Part shown: piece after piece, positions 8,626-17,169 of the stretch
How positions within the stretch are numbered: the stretch's first letter is position 1
Layout of the letters: each line of letters opens with the position of its first letter
Source: Bin18 sp965242795
GTDB lineage: Bacteria; Desulfobacterota; Binatia; Bin18
Direction: 5' to 3'
Length of the DNA stretch: 64,000 bases
Assembly: GCA_965242795.1 (NCBI GenBank)
Contig: OZ251505.1
Coordinates: forward strand, 1,798,001-1,862,000
Position numbers and translations under genes: made by a program
Notes under the pieces: model-generated
What the model was told of the DNA's origin: nothing
Databases searched by the model: none
Seen by the model: the letters and a program-made list of their open reading frames with translations, nothing else

Positions 8626-9159
8626 GCCGGGGGCTTATCCGATTCGCGCCCGCCTATGCAAGCCGCCCCGCCGCGGAACCGCCCGGTTCGCAAGTCCCCG
8701 GCACCACGTGGGGTGTAGGGGCAGGCCCCCGTGCCTGCCCTTCTCCCTTGGTCCCCGAGCCTGCGGTCCCTGAGCCTGTCGAAGGGTCGAAAGGTCGAAG
8801 GTTGCCGCCCCTTCCCCCGCCGTCATCGGGCGAAGGGGTTACGTCGGTTTTGTAGGGGCAGGCCCCTGTGCCTGCCCTCCCCCACCAGGGCAACCACAGG
8901 GGGTTGCCCCTACACGAGAAAGCCAGGCATGCGGGCTAGAAGCCCGCGTCCCCAGGAGAACGACACGCAGAAACTCCCGCTCAGCAAAGCAGCATCGAAA
9001 ACGCTCCTCTCCCTCCCCCCTTGAGGGGGAGGGCTGGGGAGGGGGGTCGCCCCCACCGGCGAATCGACCCGGGCATCTCGAAACCGCGGCGCCGCGCTTG
9101 CAGCCGTGGGACGCGCCCGGCTATGCAGCACGCAGCACCGGCACACCAAGGAGGGAGAC
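8626..9159. repeat. Gap of 534 bases with family A, B and D repeats
   Basis: No gene is visible. A family A unit starts at 8713 (GTAGGGGCAGGCCCC) with its mate near 8737. Family B pieces (CCTGAGCCTGTCGAAGGG) lie near 8770-8790. A second family A unit at 8851-8915 ends in GGGTTGCCCCTAC. A short hairpin of family D type (CTCCCCCTTGAGGGGGAG) lies near 9014-9035. The last 25 bases before 9160 hold the cupin gene's strong Shine-Dalgarno AAGGAGGGAG. Confidence 0.65.
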
Positions 9160-9684
9160 ATGACCGACGTGTACGTCTCGATGGAAGAAATGCTCGGACG
9201 TGTGGCCCGCTTCGACGCCCTCGAGTCCAGCCCGCGCGCGTTCGTGGACAGCCACATTCCCGGCCACGAACGCGACATCTACAACGTCATCGGCCGCGGG
9301 GTGACCGAGGATACCGACTTGAGCCCGGCGATCACCGCGGTCCAGGATTTCAACCTCACCTACGTGGGTGCCGAGCCGGGTAAGGGCGCGGCCCTGCACA
9401 GCCACAGCACGGTGGAAGTGTTCATCCCGCTGTCCGGGAAATGGTCGATCTACTGGGGGGACGAGGGCGAACAGGAAGTGATCCTGGATGCGTGGGACAC
9501 GGTGTCCGTGCCCCCGGGCGTGATGCGCGGCTTCCGGAACGTCGGCGCCGCCCACGCCCATCTGATGGCGATCCTGGGCGGCACCGACGCCGGCCACGTC
9601 GCTTGGGCGCCCAAGGTCCTGGAGCAGGCCCGCCGGACCGGGCTCAAACTCGACGAACAAGGCAATCTGCTGCCCGAAGCATGA
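9160..9684 (+). CDS. Cupin-domain protein
   Basis: A protein of 174 residues with a single cupin barrel. Motif 1 reads GAALHSHSTVEVFIPLSG, with the two His and the Glu of the usual metal site (G-x5-H-x-H-x3,4-E-x6-G). Motif 2 is degenerate: DTVSVPPGVMRGFRNVG has the P-x-G turn, but Arg replaces the expected His. The protein may therefore bind metal weakly or only through motif 1. Neighbouring genes give no functional clue. The start at 9160 has a strong ribosome binding site AAGGAGGGAG five bases upstream; an upstream in-frame ATG at 9106 lacks one and was rejected. Confidence 0.8.
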   Translation: MTDVYVSMEEMLGRVARFDALESSPRAFVDSHIPGHERDIYNVIGRGVTEDTDLSPAITAVQDFNLTYVGAEPGKGAALHSHSTVEVFIPLSGKWSIYWGDEGEQEVILDAWDTVSVPPGVMRGFRNVGAAHAHLMAILGGTDAGHVAWAPKVLEQARRTGLKLDEQGNLLPEA

Positions 9685-9699
9685 CGAAGCGCGGTTTTT

Positions 9700-9862
9700 C
9701 TTCTCTGTGAGGGAGAGGGCGAGGGCGTGTCCCGGATTCGATCCGGGAGAGAGAGGGTGAATGCCCCGCTCCTGCGGGGATGTCGCTGTTGGGAGGAGGG
9801 TCTTCCCCTGGATTCCGGCTTTCGCCGGAATGACGAAGGAAAAACGCCGGAATGACGAGGGA
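9700..9862. repeat. Family D then family C repeats
   Basis: The gap 9685-9890 holds a family D variant at about 9705-9760 (GAGGGAGAGGGCGAGGG, then a CCCGGATTCGATCCGGG hairpin) and a full family C unit at 9808-9836 (TGGATTCCGGC, TTTC, GCCGGAATGACG), followed by a second GCCGGAATGACGAGG half near 9849. Confidence 0.65.
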
Positions 9863-9890
9863 AAGATGCACTCCCGGACCGCGGCGCGGT

Positions 9891-10466
9891 TCACGTCCAC
9901 AGGGCGCCGACCGCGACCTCGACGTCCGGTAGCAAGGAGGGAGCGAGCGTCTCGGTGTTCTCCGGGAACAGCCGTTCCCGATACGCCCCGCCCGTCGGCG
10001 CGCGATAGACTTCCACGCGGCGGGCGTTCAGGTCGATCAGCCAGACTTCCGGTACGCCGTGTCGGGCGTACAGCGGCACCTTGGTTTCCCGGTCGAACCT
10101 GGCGGAGGTATCGGCGACTTCGATGAGCAGGAGCACGTCCGCCGGCCCGGGATGCGCGCCCGCATAGAAATCGTCCCGGTTGCGCAACACGGTCAGATCG
10201 GGTTGCGGCTCGGAGTGCTCGTCCAACCGAAGCGGATTCTGAGGCGAGAGGACGGCACGTCCGGCCAGCGCCTGGGCAAAGAGATTGTTCAAACGGGTGA
10301 CCATGCCGGCATGCGGACTCCCGATCGGGGCCATGTCGATCAGCGCTCCTTCGATGAGTTCCACCCGGTCGTCCGGGCCGAGAATGCCGGCCTCCCCCAT
10401 CCTGTAGAAATCCCGGACCGTCAGGAGATGCTGAACGGGGTGGGCCACAACTTGCGTCGTCATCAT
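9891..10466 (-). CDS. Uma2-family PD-(D/E)xK endonuclease-like protein
   Basis: A protein of 191 residues with the Uma2/DUF820 restriction-endonuclease-like fold. Visible family features are DDRVELIEGALIDM (conserved Glu), EPQPDLTVL (active-site Asp), LLLIEVADTS (Glu of the D/ExK core) and RFDRETKVPLYARHGVPEVWLID, whose Lys completes the core. The biological role is unknown; genes of this family are abundant in environmental and cyanobacterial genomes, sometimes next to mobile DNA. The start ATG at 10466 overlaps the stop of the upstream Fe-S gene in an ATGA arrangement, which fixes the start and suggests translational coupling. Confidence 0.82.
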   Translation of the reverse strand: MMTTQVVAHPVQHLLTVRDFYRMGEAGILGPDDRVELIEGALIDMAPIGSPHAGMVTRLNNLFAQALAGRAVLSPQNPLRLDEHSEPQPDLTVLRNRDDFYAGAHPGPADVLLLIEVADTSARFDRETKVPLYARHGVPEVWLIDLNARRVEVYRAPTGGAYRERLFPENTETLAPSLLPDVEVAVGALWT

Positions 10467-11233
10467 GGTTTCCTTAGCCCATTGGCGGGCTTCTCGAAAT
10501 GGGCGCGCGCGGTCGTCAGGGAGGCGCGCTGGTGGAAGGCCAGTTCGTCGTCCGCATAGCGGTGTTCGCGGCCATAGACGCATGCGTACCGGGCGTGGCA
10601 GCGGTCCGCGCAGCCGGTCGGGTCGTGGAAGCGGTGGTCCATGCAGGCGGCGACGTCCGAGCCCGCGTCCGGCGTGATCGCTTGGGCCGGGCAAACGGCG
10701 ACGCAGGGCCGCTCGACGCAGGTTGCGCACGGGTCGAAGCCCCGCGCCGGGGCCGGCGCCGACAACGTCCGGTCGATGAACAGCGCGGCACGCAGCGCCA
10801 GCCACGGCCCGTACGTCGGGTGCAGGTGGATGCCGAGGATGCTCGGCCCGGCCAGTCCCGCGGCCTCGGCCAGATGCCGGAACGACACGCGGAGCCCGCG
10901 GAAGAACTGGAACGGATACACGAGCCGATACCACGCGCCGGCCCGGTCGAGGCGCGGGCAGAGGGCGGCTTCGATGCGTTCAACCGTGTAGTCGTCCAGC
11001 GGGTGTTCGCGGTTGCGGAGGGAGTCCGGTCGGGCTGCGACGGAATCGCGGAAGCCCTGCCAGAATTGCCGCCCGCCGTTTCCGATGACGACGACGGTTC
11101 GAGCCCGCGGGAAGCAATGGGCCACGCGATACTCGGCCGGAACCAGTGCGTCGTAGTCGGCGACCGGCGTCGTCCCGATCAGGTTGAGACCCAGCGGCGC
11201 GAGCGTCCGCGTCATGTCGTTGAGCAGGTCCAT
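10463..11233 (-). CDS. 4Fe-4S protein related to epoxyqueuosine reductase
   Basis: A 256-residue protein. The N-terminal two thirds resembles the DUF1730/QueG-type domain (VVVIGNGGRQFWQGF is the typical motif). The C-terminal part has one clear 4Fe-4S signature, CATCVERPCVAVCP, and a second cysteine group, CADRCHARYAC, that departs from the classical spacing. It is much shorter than true QueG (about 350-380 residues) and lacks the HEAT-like C-terminus, so it is probably not the tRNA epoxyqueuosine reductase itself. A ferredoxin-like electron-transfer or reductive role is a reasonable guess. It is coupled by ATGA to the downstream Uma2 gene. Confidence 0.7.
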   Translation of the reverse strand: MDLLNDMTRTLAPLGLNLIGTTPVADYDALVPAEYRVAHCFPRARTVVVIGNGGRQFWQGFRDSVAARPDSLRNREHPLDDYTVERIEAALCPRLDRAGAWYRLVYPFQFFRGLRVSFRHLAEAAGLAGPSILGIHLHPTYGPWLALRAALFIDRTLSAPAPARGFDPCATCVERPCVAVCPAQAITPDAGSDVAACMDHRFHDPTGCADRCHARYACVYGREHRYADDELAFHQRASLTTARAHFEKPANGLRKP

Positions 11234-11460
11234 GCGGATCGAAATGGTCGGAGATCGGTTTTCGGGAGGAGCTCGGGTTCGAATGGGGATCCCTTACGTG
11301 ACGATCCTGAGACGCCTTAGTGCCTCTCGTCGGGCGGAGGGGCGGAAGATTCTACGCCCCTCCGCATCGTCATTGAAGGGAAAGAACAGGCAAGGATCCT
11401 CGAATAGGTCGTTCCCTTTCGAATCGCTCTTCCGTCCTATCCTGGATCGCGTCCGGGGGA

Positions 11461-11498
11461 CTCTCTCCCTAGCCCTCCCCGAGAGGGGGAGGGGATCG
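11461..11498. repeat. Family D hairpin
   Basis: CTCTCTCCCTAGCCCTCCCC is followed by GAGAGGGGGAGGGG, a short imperfect hairpin in the gap between truA and the Fe-S gene (11234-11515). Nothing else of note is visible in that gap. Confidence 0.55.
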
Positions 11499-11515
11499 GA
11501 GATCATGGCCGATGG

Positions 11516-12247
11516 TCAATACCGCACGGCAACCAGAAACAGCCCCTGCGGCGGGGCCGTCGCCCCTGCCCGGCTCCGATCCCGCGCGGCGAATATCCGG
11601 CGGAAGTCGTCCAAGCTCAGGGCGCCGCGGCCGACGTCGACGAGCGTCCCGACGACGTTGCGGACCATGTGGCGCGCGAACGAACGGGCTTCGACGTCGT
11701 AGAGCAGAAAGCCTTCGTCTTGAGCAACCTCGCTGCGGAGGACCGTCCGCCACGGCGTGCGTTCCACGCTGTCGGCTCCCTGAAACGACGAAAAATCGTG
11801 TGCACCGACGAGCATGGCCGCGGCCCCGTGCATGGCCGCCCGCTCCAGGGGAACGGGGACGTGCCAGGCGAAGCGGGCGTGCAGGGCCGACGGGTAGGGC
11901 CGGTTCCAGATGCGGTATCGATACACGCGGCTGCGCGCGGCGTAACGCGGGTCGAACGAGTCCGGGACCTGCGCCACGTCGCGGACCGAAACGTCCGCAG
12001 GCAGGACGCAGTTCAGGCTGTGCCGGAAACGCGCCGGATCGAGAGGCCGCGACGCCCGGAAGCTGGCGACCTGCCCTTGCGCGTGCACGCCGGCATCGGT
12101 TCGGCCTCCCACGCGCACCCGCGTCGGCGTATTCAGAATGCGGGACAGGGCCGCCTCGACCTCGCCCTGCACCGTGCGCGCCGCGGGCTGCACCTGCCAG
12201 CCGCGGTAGCGGGTGCCGTCGTATTCCAGGACTAGTTTGTACTGCAC
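11516..12247 (-). CDS. truA: tRNA pseudouridine(38-40) synthase TruA
   Basis: A 243-residue enzyme, the standard length, that isomerises uridines 38-40 in the anticodon arm of many tRNAs. The catalytic aspartate is Asp51 in the invariant GGRTDAGVHA (47-56). LVLEYDGTRYRGWQ at the N-terminus, RHSLNCVLPADV in the middle and FARHMVRNVVGTLVDVGRG near the C-terminus are all family hallmarks. It is a cytoplasmic stand-alone enzyme needing no cofactor. The gene is isolated between repeat-filled gaps, whereas in many proteobacteria truA sits with asd or trpF. Confidence 0.93.
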   Translation of the reverse strand: MQYKLVLEYDGTRYRGWQVQPAARTVQGEVEAALSRILNTPTRVRVGGRTDAGVHAQGQVASFRASRPLDPARFRHSLNCVLPADVSVRDVAQVPDSFDPRYAARSRVYRYRIWNRPYPSALHARFAWHVPVPLERAAMHGAAAMLVGAHDFSSFQGADSVERTPWRTVLRSEVAQDEGFLLYDVEARSFARHMVRNVVGTLVDVGRGALSLDDFRRIFAARDRSRAGATAPPQGLFLVAVRY

Positions 12248-12335
12248 GACGGCTGTCCCTTGCTCGCTCCGGCGGGACCCCGCCAGTGGGACGCGAAGGC
12301 GAGACGGAAGGGGATTCGCGCGGGGACGGATTCCT

Positions 12336-12455
12336 CTGGATTCCGGCTTTCGCCGGAATGACGAGGGGGGCCGGAATCACAGGCGGGCCGGAATGACGAG
12401 GGGGGCCGGAATCACAGGCGGGCCGGAATGACGAGAAGGCCGGAACGACGCGGGG
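12336..12455. repeat. Family C unit with a 35-bp tandem expansion
   Basis: A family C unit at 12337-12363 runs into a tandem array. The 35-base unit starting GGAATGACGAGGGGGGCCGG begins at 12355 and 12390, and a third, diverging copy begins at 12425, followed by GGCCGGAACGACG variants. It has no CRISPR-like spacers: the copies abut directly. It lies in the 293-base gap upstream of truA. Confidence 0.75.
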
Positions 12456-12540
12456 GCCGGAACGACGGGCGGAAGGAGAGCCCGCCCGGGAACGGGCCTC
12501 CTTCCTGCCGCTTGTGGAATGGCGTTCTCGCCGCTCTGCG

Positions 12541-13707
12541 CTATTGGCCGAGCTTATAGACCTGGGCGACGTTGGCCCCGATGACCTGCTGCCGCGCGAT
12601 CTCGGACAGCGGGGTGACGAGGCGTTGCAGGGCCGGCATGTACTCCGCGCTGTGGTCGGGGTGCGGAAAGTCCGACGCCCAGAAGAATTTTTCCGCGCCG
12701 ACGAATTCGATCAGCTTCTTCAGGGCTTTTTCGTCCGGGTCGGCCGAAATCCAGCACTGGCGCTTGAAGTAGAAGCTGGGGCGCTCCTTGAGCATGGTCG
12801 AATGCGCCAACGGCCCCTCGAACACCGCGTCCATGCGGTCGAGCAGATAGCCGATCCAGCCGGCCTGGGATTCGAGCACCACGACCTTCACCTTCGGAAA
12901 CCGCTCGAACACCCCGTAGTGGAACAGCGAGACGAACGCCTGTTGCATGCCTTGGGCCACGAGCACGTCGAGATACCAACTGAAGTCGATGGGTTCGGTC
13001 GGCACGAGTTCGTCGAAGCGCGCCAGATGCGAAAACCGGACCGGCTCGAAAGTCGGGTGCAGCGCAACCGGCACGTCGAGGTCCTGCGCGGTCGCCCACA
13101 CCTCGTCGTAATCCGGGTGCCCGTGGGATTTGCGCGTCCACGTGAACGGGGCGAAGAACGCGCCCTTGCAGCCGTCTTTGACCGCGCGGCGGAGTTCCGT
13201 GGCGGCCTCCGCGGGGTCGCTGCCCGACAGGTGGGCGATCGGGACGAGCCGGCCGCCGGAATCCGAACAGAAGTCGACGATCCAGCGGTTGTACGCACGG
13301 CAGTACGCCGCGGAGAGGGCGGGGTCCTGCACCTCGGACTCCCACAACAGTCCGATGGTGGGATACAGAATGACCTTGGCCAACCCCTCCCCCTCGATGC
13401 GCTGGATGCGTTCCTCGGGTTCCATCGAGCCGAACGGCGCGCCGGCCAGATACGACCGTTCCGGGCTGGGCACGATGTCGGGATGCCCCATCGCCCCGAG
13501 AATGCCGGGAAACCCCTTTTGGCACAGCTTCGACGGCCGGTTGTCGAACTCGAAATACTCCCAGCCCGCGTCGTCTTTCTTCACCCGGATCGCCCGGTCG
13601 CGGTACTCGGCTTCGAGATAGTTCTCCCACAAGTCCGGGACCTCCAACACGTGGCCGTCGCAATCGATGGCGCCTGCGAGACTGACCGCTCCATTCCCCT
13701 CCGACAT
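12541..13707 (-). CDS. Amidohydrolase (Amidohydro_2 family) protein
   Basis: A TIM-barrel metal-dependent hydrolase or decarboxylase of 388 residues from the aminocarboxymuconate-semialdehyde decarboxylase-like branch. The first metal motif appears as IDCDGHVLE (the D-x-H region), a central His lies in VPVALHPTFEP, and the terminal Asp is in FFWASDFPHPDHS. Such proteins are often expanded in soil and sponge-associated lineages that handle aromatic compounds; the substrate here is unknown. The ATG at 13707 is preceded by AAAGGAGGACACC, a near-ideal ribosome binding site, so the longer frame to 13758 is rejected. It is divergent from the small membrane protein gene across an AT-rich inverted repeat. 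Confidence 0.83.
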   Translation of the reverse strand: MSEGNGAVSLAGAIDCDGHVLEVPDLWENYLEAEYRDRAIRVKKDDAGWEYFEFDNRPSKLCQKGFPGILGAMGHPDIVPSPERSYLAGAPFGSMEPEERIQRIEGEGLAKVILYPTIGLLWESEVQDPALSAAYCRAYNRWIVDFCSDSGGRLVPIAHLSGSDPAEAATELRRAVKDGCKGAFFAPFTWTRKSHGHPDYDEVWATAQDLDVPVALHPTFEPVRFSHLARFDELVPTEPIDFSWYLDVLVAQGMQQAFVSLFHYGVFERFPKVKVVVLESQAGWIGYLLDRMDAVFEGPLAHSTMLKERPSFYFKRQCWISADPDEKALKKLIEFVGAEKFFWASDFPHPDHSAEYMPALQRLVTPLSEIARQQVIGANVAQVYKLGQ

Positions 13708-13787
13708 GGTGTCCTCCTTTGGTGGGCGGGGTTGTGGTTCGGTTCCGTGTAGCCGCAATCGGCGCCGATTGCCAGACGAGGAATTGT

Positions 13788-13896
13788 GGATTGAAAATTG
13801 TTGATTGTGGATTGTGAATTGTGGATTGAAGGATTTCCGGCACGGCGCAGGTGGGTTCCTCCCAATTCACAATCCACAATCAACAATTTTCAATCC
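13788..13896. repeat. AT-rich perfect inverted repeat, 33-bp arms
   Basis: The left arm 13788-13820 and right arm 13864-13896 are exact reverse complements (33 of 33 bases; one further flanking pair also matches). They are separated by a 43-base spacer. Each arm is built from ATTGTGGATTG-type direct repeats and is strikingly AT-rich against the surrounding GC-rich DNA. It occupies the divergent gap between the amidohydrolase gene and the small membrane protein gene. It could form a long hairpin or be a remnant of a small non-autonomous element. Confidence 0.85.
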
Positions 13897-13973
13897 CCTC
13901 CCTAGTCTCCCATGCGGGGAACTGGTAAACGGGGCCGCTCGCAGTCCAACCGATCGCATGCAAGGGGGGCGTC

Positions 13974-14159
13974 ATGCTTGGCACGATAGTGGGCATCGTA
14001 CTCGGAATCGTCTTGTTCATCGGCACCTGGTCGGCGGCGAGCCTCAGCGACGGGGCGTCCGTATCCGTCGGCGCCCTGACCCTGGGCGTGTTGGGCGCAT
14101 TCAGCGTCGCCGTCCTGATTTCCTTCCTCGGCAACGCCGATCATCCGCACCCCGAATAG
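13974..14159 (+). CDS. Small two-helix membrane protein
   Basis: A 61-residue hydrophobic protein with no recognised family. Residues 1-22 form one transmembrane helix rich in Gly, Ile, Val and Leu, and residues 33-52 form a second. The short loop SLSDGAS and the acidic, His-containing tail NADHPHPE are polar. The start has a convincing ribosome binding site (AAGGGGGG, six bases before the ATG). It precedes the CYTH gene by 13 bases on the same strand and may be co-transcribed. The function is unknown. Confidence 0.6.
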   Translation: MLGTIVGIVLGIVLFIGTWSAASLSDGASVSVGALTLGVLGAFSVAVLISFLGNADHPHPE

Positions 14160-14172
14160 CGCGCCGGCCACG

Positions 14173-14862
14173 ATGGCCGCGGAGCCCGTCTTCCACGAGG
14201 TCGAGGCCAAACTGCTGGCCGAGGACACCTCGGTCCTGGCCGCCATTGCCGCGCGCGGCCGGCTCGGCCCGTTCTCGTTCGTCCGCCGCCCGACCGTCCA
14301 CTTGGAAACGACGTATCTCGACACCGCTGACCTGCTCTTGGCCCGGGAAGGTCTGGCGTTGCGCCTGAGACGCAGCGGAAGCGCCGATTGGGAAGTTTCG
14401 ACCAAAGGGTCAGGAGCGCGTTCGGGAGCGATCCACGCCCGGCCGGAGCGCAACCTACGCCTGCCCGGCCCGCCCGCCTTTCCGTACGTGCCCCCGCCGG
14501 AACTCGCCGACGGATTGCCCGCCGCGGCCCACGGCGTGTCCCTCGTCCCGATTCTGATCTCCGAGGTCGAACGCCAGCGGTTCGCCGTACACCGCGGGGA
14601 CGCGCAAAGCGAAACTCCCGCATACGCCGAACTCGTTCTGGACACGGCCGTATCGCGCGACCCGGCCCATCCGACGCCCGCGGCGGAGACGTTCTACGAA
14701 GTCGAGATCGAACTGGAGGCCGGCACCCACGCCGACCTCGATCACGTCAGCCGATTGCTCAGGAAGAATTTTCGCGTGCGGCCCTCGCAGCGGACCAAGC
14801 TGCACCGCGGCCTCGATCTGCTGCACGGCCCCGGAACGTGGAATCCCGTCCGGGACACCTGA
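14173..14862 (+). CDS. CYTH-domain protein (triphosphate tunnel metalloenzyme)
   Basis: A 229-residue CYTH protein. The hallmark ExExK motif is near the N-terminus as E9-V-E11-A-K13. Further acidic and basic residues of the tunnel follow: TTYLDT, LRLRR, the Lys of VSTKGSG, ELVLDT and YEVEIELE, and the late RTKLHRGL. The family hydrolyses or cyclises triphosphates (inorganic triphosphatase, thiamine triphosphatase or class IV adenylate cyclase), and sequence alone does not separate these. It is convergent with a CHAD-domain gene, and CYTH and CHAD often occur together in polyphosphate-linked proteins, so a role in inorganic polyphosphate metabolism is plausible. Confidence 0.82.
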   Translation: MAAEPVFHEVEAKLLAEDTSVLAAIAARGRLGPFSFVRRPTVHLETTYLDTADLLLAREGLALRLRRSGSADWEVSTKGSGARSGAIHARPERNLRLPGPPAFPYVPPPELADGLPAAAHGVSLVPILISEVERQRFAVHRGDAQSETPAYAELVLDTAVSRDPAHPTPAAETFYEVEIELEAGTHADLDHVSRLLRKNFRVRPSQRTKLHRGLDLLHGPGTWNPVRDT

Positions 14863-14989
14863 GAGAAGCCTCTTGGAGTCCGGTTCGCTACGGAATCCCT
14901 TTTGTTTCGGATGCGGGCGAGACGCTCGCGCTCCCAGACCGCCCTCCACATCATCATTGAAGAGAAAGAAGATGCAAGGAGCCTCGAGT

Positions 14990-15060
14990 CCGTAATTCCC
15001 CTTCCCATCCCTAAGTTCGTTGAGCCTGTCGAAACGAACCCCGAGGTCACCTCGACCTTC
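14990..15060. repeat. Family B repeat between convergent genes
   Basis: The 218-base gap 14863-15080 includes a family B unit at about 15002-15055 (CTAAGTTCGTTGAGCCTGTC followed by the CCCCGAGGTCACCTCG tail). No terminator is obvious for either convergent gene. Confidence 0.65.
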
Positions 15061-15080
15061 GCCTCTCCCTCGCCCCATCG

Positions 15081-16628
15081 TCACCCCGCAGCCGGCGCCT
15101 CCGAAGTCCACGCCGCAGCTTCATCGACGAACTCCGCGTGGCTCGCGCGGGCTTCCGCTCGAAGCCAGTTCCTCCGTTCCGCGAACATCCGGCGCAGCGC
15201 CCGATCCGTCAGGTCGGGCCGGCCGCGCCGATCGCGCGCCGGCACGTCGCCCGTCCCGGCCGGAGCGAACGCGCCGAGCATCTGTTGGTGCACATCCAGG
15301 TCGTGCAAATCGCCCAGCATGTCCTGCAACGCCTTCAGCCGCCGGACCGACTCGGCCGTCCGCTCGGGCGGCAGCACGCTGGCGAAGCACTCGAACAGAT
15401 AGCGGAGTTTCTTCCCCTCGATGCGCAGCCGGTGCACCAGCCGGACGTCGCCGGCCTCCAACGCCCGGCCGTACCGCGGATCGATCAGCCGCCGGCACTG
15501 TTTCCGCACGCGCCGCCGGACGAATTGCCGCAGCCCGCGTCCGCCCCGCGGCCCACTCCCCGTCCGTTCGGTCGCCGCGGCCTGCCACCGTTCGAGCATC
15601 GCCGCGCACCGCTTCGCCTGCAACGCGGCCACCAGCCGGTGCTGGGCGGCGCCCCGCTCCGTGTGCATGAGGCGGAACGTCCGCGCGACGTCCGGTCGCA
15701 CCACCGCGGGAAGCGCGGCCAGATAGTCGGCGCGTTGAAGCGCCAGCACGTCCAGGTCGCGCAGGCGGTTGGTGAGCGTACCCAGCGTGCCCAAATCCTT
15801 GCGCAGCCGCTTGGCGGTCCGCTCCGGCAACACGCCGGGAAGCTGCCCGGTCAGCGTCCGCGCCCGCCGCACCGCGACCCGCAAGTCGTGCAGAAACTCG
15901 GGATCGACGTCGTGGACGACGCCATGCACGTTCCGCTGCACGACGCCGAGCAGAAAGGCCAGAATCGTGCGCGCCGCCTCGACACAGGGCATCGCCGGGT
16001 CCAGATCGAACGCCAGCTTGGAGGAATAGGGCATCCGCTCATGGGCGCCGCACAGGCTGGCGAGCGGACCGGAGGTCTCGCCCGGCGCGCCGCAGACCGC
16101 TTCGAACCACGCGCAGATGTCATCCGCACCGTCCGCTTCGGGATACGTCTGCACGTCCACGCAGCACGCGAACGGCGTGACGATGCCCGGTTCGTGCGCC
16201 GCGGCGTCCTCGAAGGTCAGATTCGCGACCGGGCCGGGCGGGTTCGTCCGCGTCGAGATGGCGACGTGCTGCGCATGGACCGTGGCGCGTTCCAGCAGGG
16301 CGCGCACCGAGACGAGGTCGGCAAGCTGCGTTTGCAGCCGGCTATCCGGCCAGTCCGCCACGAACGGCCGGCCGGCGGGAAACGGCGCGCGTTCGCCGAC
16401 CGGCCGGCCGTCCAGCGACCACAGGGCGGCAGTCTCGTCCACCCGGCACAGCGCCAGTGCGTGTCTGAACAGCGTCCAGTCGAACGTGTCGTAATAGCGT
16501 CGCGTCTGCGTTTCCACGCCGGCGACTGCGACGGAAAAGCGTTCTTGCAAGCCGCGCAGCACGTCGTCCGGCTCCGCGCCGGCGGGCAGCGTATAGCGCG
16601 TCCGCGTCTCCCCGGCCTGCGATTCCAT
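15081..16628 (-). CDS. CHAD-domain protein with degenerate CYTH-like N-terminus
   Basis: A 515-residue protein. The C-terminal half is a CHAD domain, an alpha-helical module that binds inorganic polyphosphate: its two sequence repeats carry the conserved His in FLHDLRVAVRRAR (His247) and VHRLRIEGKKLRYLFE. Dense Arg/Lys surfaces accompany both. Residues 1-200 resemble a CYTH module in layout (RTRYTLPAG, RRYYDTFDW, CRVDETAALW) but lack the ExExK metal motif, so catalysis is unlikely. The CYTH-CHAD order matches the known fused proteins. The facing separate gene at 14173 carries an intact ExExK, so the pair may divide catalytic and binding roles. Confidence 0.8.
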   Translation of the reverse strand: MESQAGETRTRYTLPAGAEPDDVLRGLQERFSVAVAGVETQTRRYYDTFDWTLFRHALALCRVDETAALWSLDGRPVGERAPFPAGRPFVADWPDSRLQTQLADLVSVRALLERATVHAQHVAISTRTNPPGPVANLTFEDAAAHEPGIVTPFACCVDVQTYPEADGADDICAWFEAVCGAPGETSGPLASLCGAHERMPYSSKLAFDLDPAMPCVEAARTILAFLLGVVQRNVHGVVHDVDPEFLHDLRVAVRRARTLTGQLPGVLPERTAKRLRKDLGTLGTLTNRLRDLDVLALQRADYLAALPAVVRPDVARTFRLMHTERGAAQHRLVAALQAKRCAAMLERWQAAATERTGSGPRGGRGLRQFVRRRVRKQCRRLIDPRYGRALEAGDVRLVHRLRIEGKKLRYLFECFASVLPPERTAESVRRLKALQDMLGDLHDLDVHQQMLGAFAPAGTGDVPARDRRGRPDLTDRALRRMFAERRNWLRAEARASHAEFVDEAAAWTSEAPAAG

Positions 16629-16894
16629 GACGCGCGCACCCTACCCGCTCCGAACCCCCGGCTCAAGCAAGCGCCCCGCCGGCGGGACCGTGTGCACCCG
16701 TTCGCCCGTCACGCTCCCCCTTTTCGGAGGGGTGATGCATGCGTCGCCCCTACAACGTCCGGTTTGTCTCAACCCCCCAGGAACGTCAGTCACCCCCCCT
16801 TCTGGCTCTTCACGGGTTCAGGGACCGGAGAGAAGGTTCGATTTCCGTCCCCGGCAGGGCGTGAGTTCCACGCGGCGATGTGCCCCCTCCGGCA
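16629..16894. other. Gene-free upstream part of a 311-base gap
   Basis: This is the gap between the CHAD gene and tRNA-Leu. It shows a CCCCTTTTCGGAGGGG mini-hairpin near 16730 and a lone CGCCCCTACAAC family A edge near 16744. No coding signal or start site with a ribosome binding site was seen. Confidence 0.4.
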
Positions 16895-16924
16895 TTGACA
16901 CTCGAAAAGACGGTCGGATATGAA
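16895..16924 (+). promoter_or_regulatory. Sigma-70-type promoter of tRNA-Leu
   Basis: TTGACA (16895-16900, perfect -35), an 18-base spacer and TATGAA (16919-16924, -10 with four of six consensus bases). Transcription would begin about 8-10 bases before the tRNA 5' end at 16940. Confidence 0.55.
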
Positions 16925-16939
16925 CGACACCCGCTTCGC

Positions 16940-17023
<84 letters not shown>

Positions 17024-17029
17024 TGGGTC

Positions 17030-17064
17030 AGGGGCTTTTCTCTCGCCGAGGGAAGCCCCTTTTT
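17030..17064 (+). terminator. Intrinsic terminator after tRNA-Leu
   Basis: The stem AGGGGCTT (17030-17037) pairs with AAGCCCCT (17053-17060), followed by TTTTC. It lies seven bases after the tRNA and separates it from valS. Confidence 0.75.
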
Positions 17065-17169
17065 CTTGGGAGATCGCCGGAAACCGACCGCCGTCCCTCC
17101 GACTCCGATACGTCGGGCATCCTCGGGTACGGTCGCAGGGAGCCGGGGACGGGCAGGGAGCGCACGCAC

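Noticed and set aside
12355..12455. Possible CRISPR array
   Set aside because: The 35-base copies abut without spacers and there are no cas genes; it is a simple tandem repeat.
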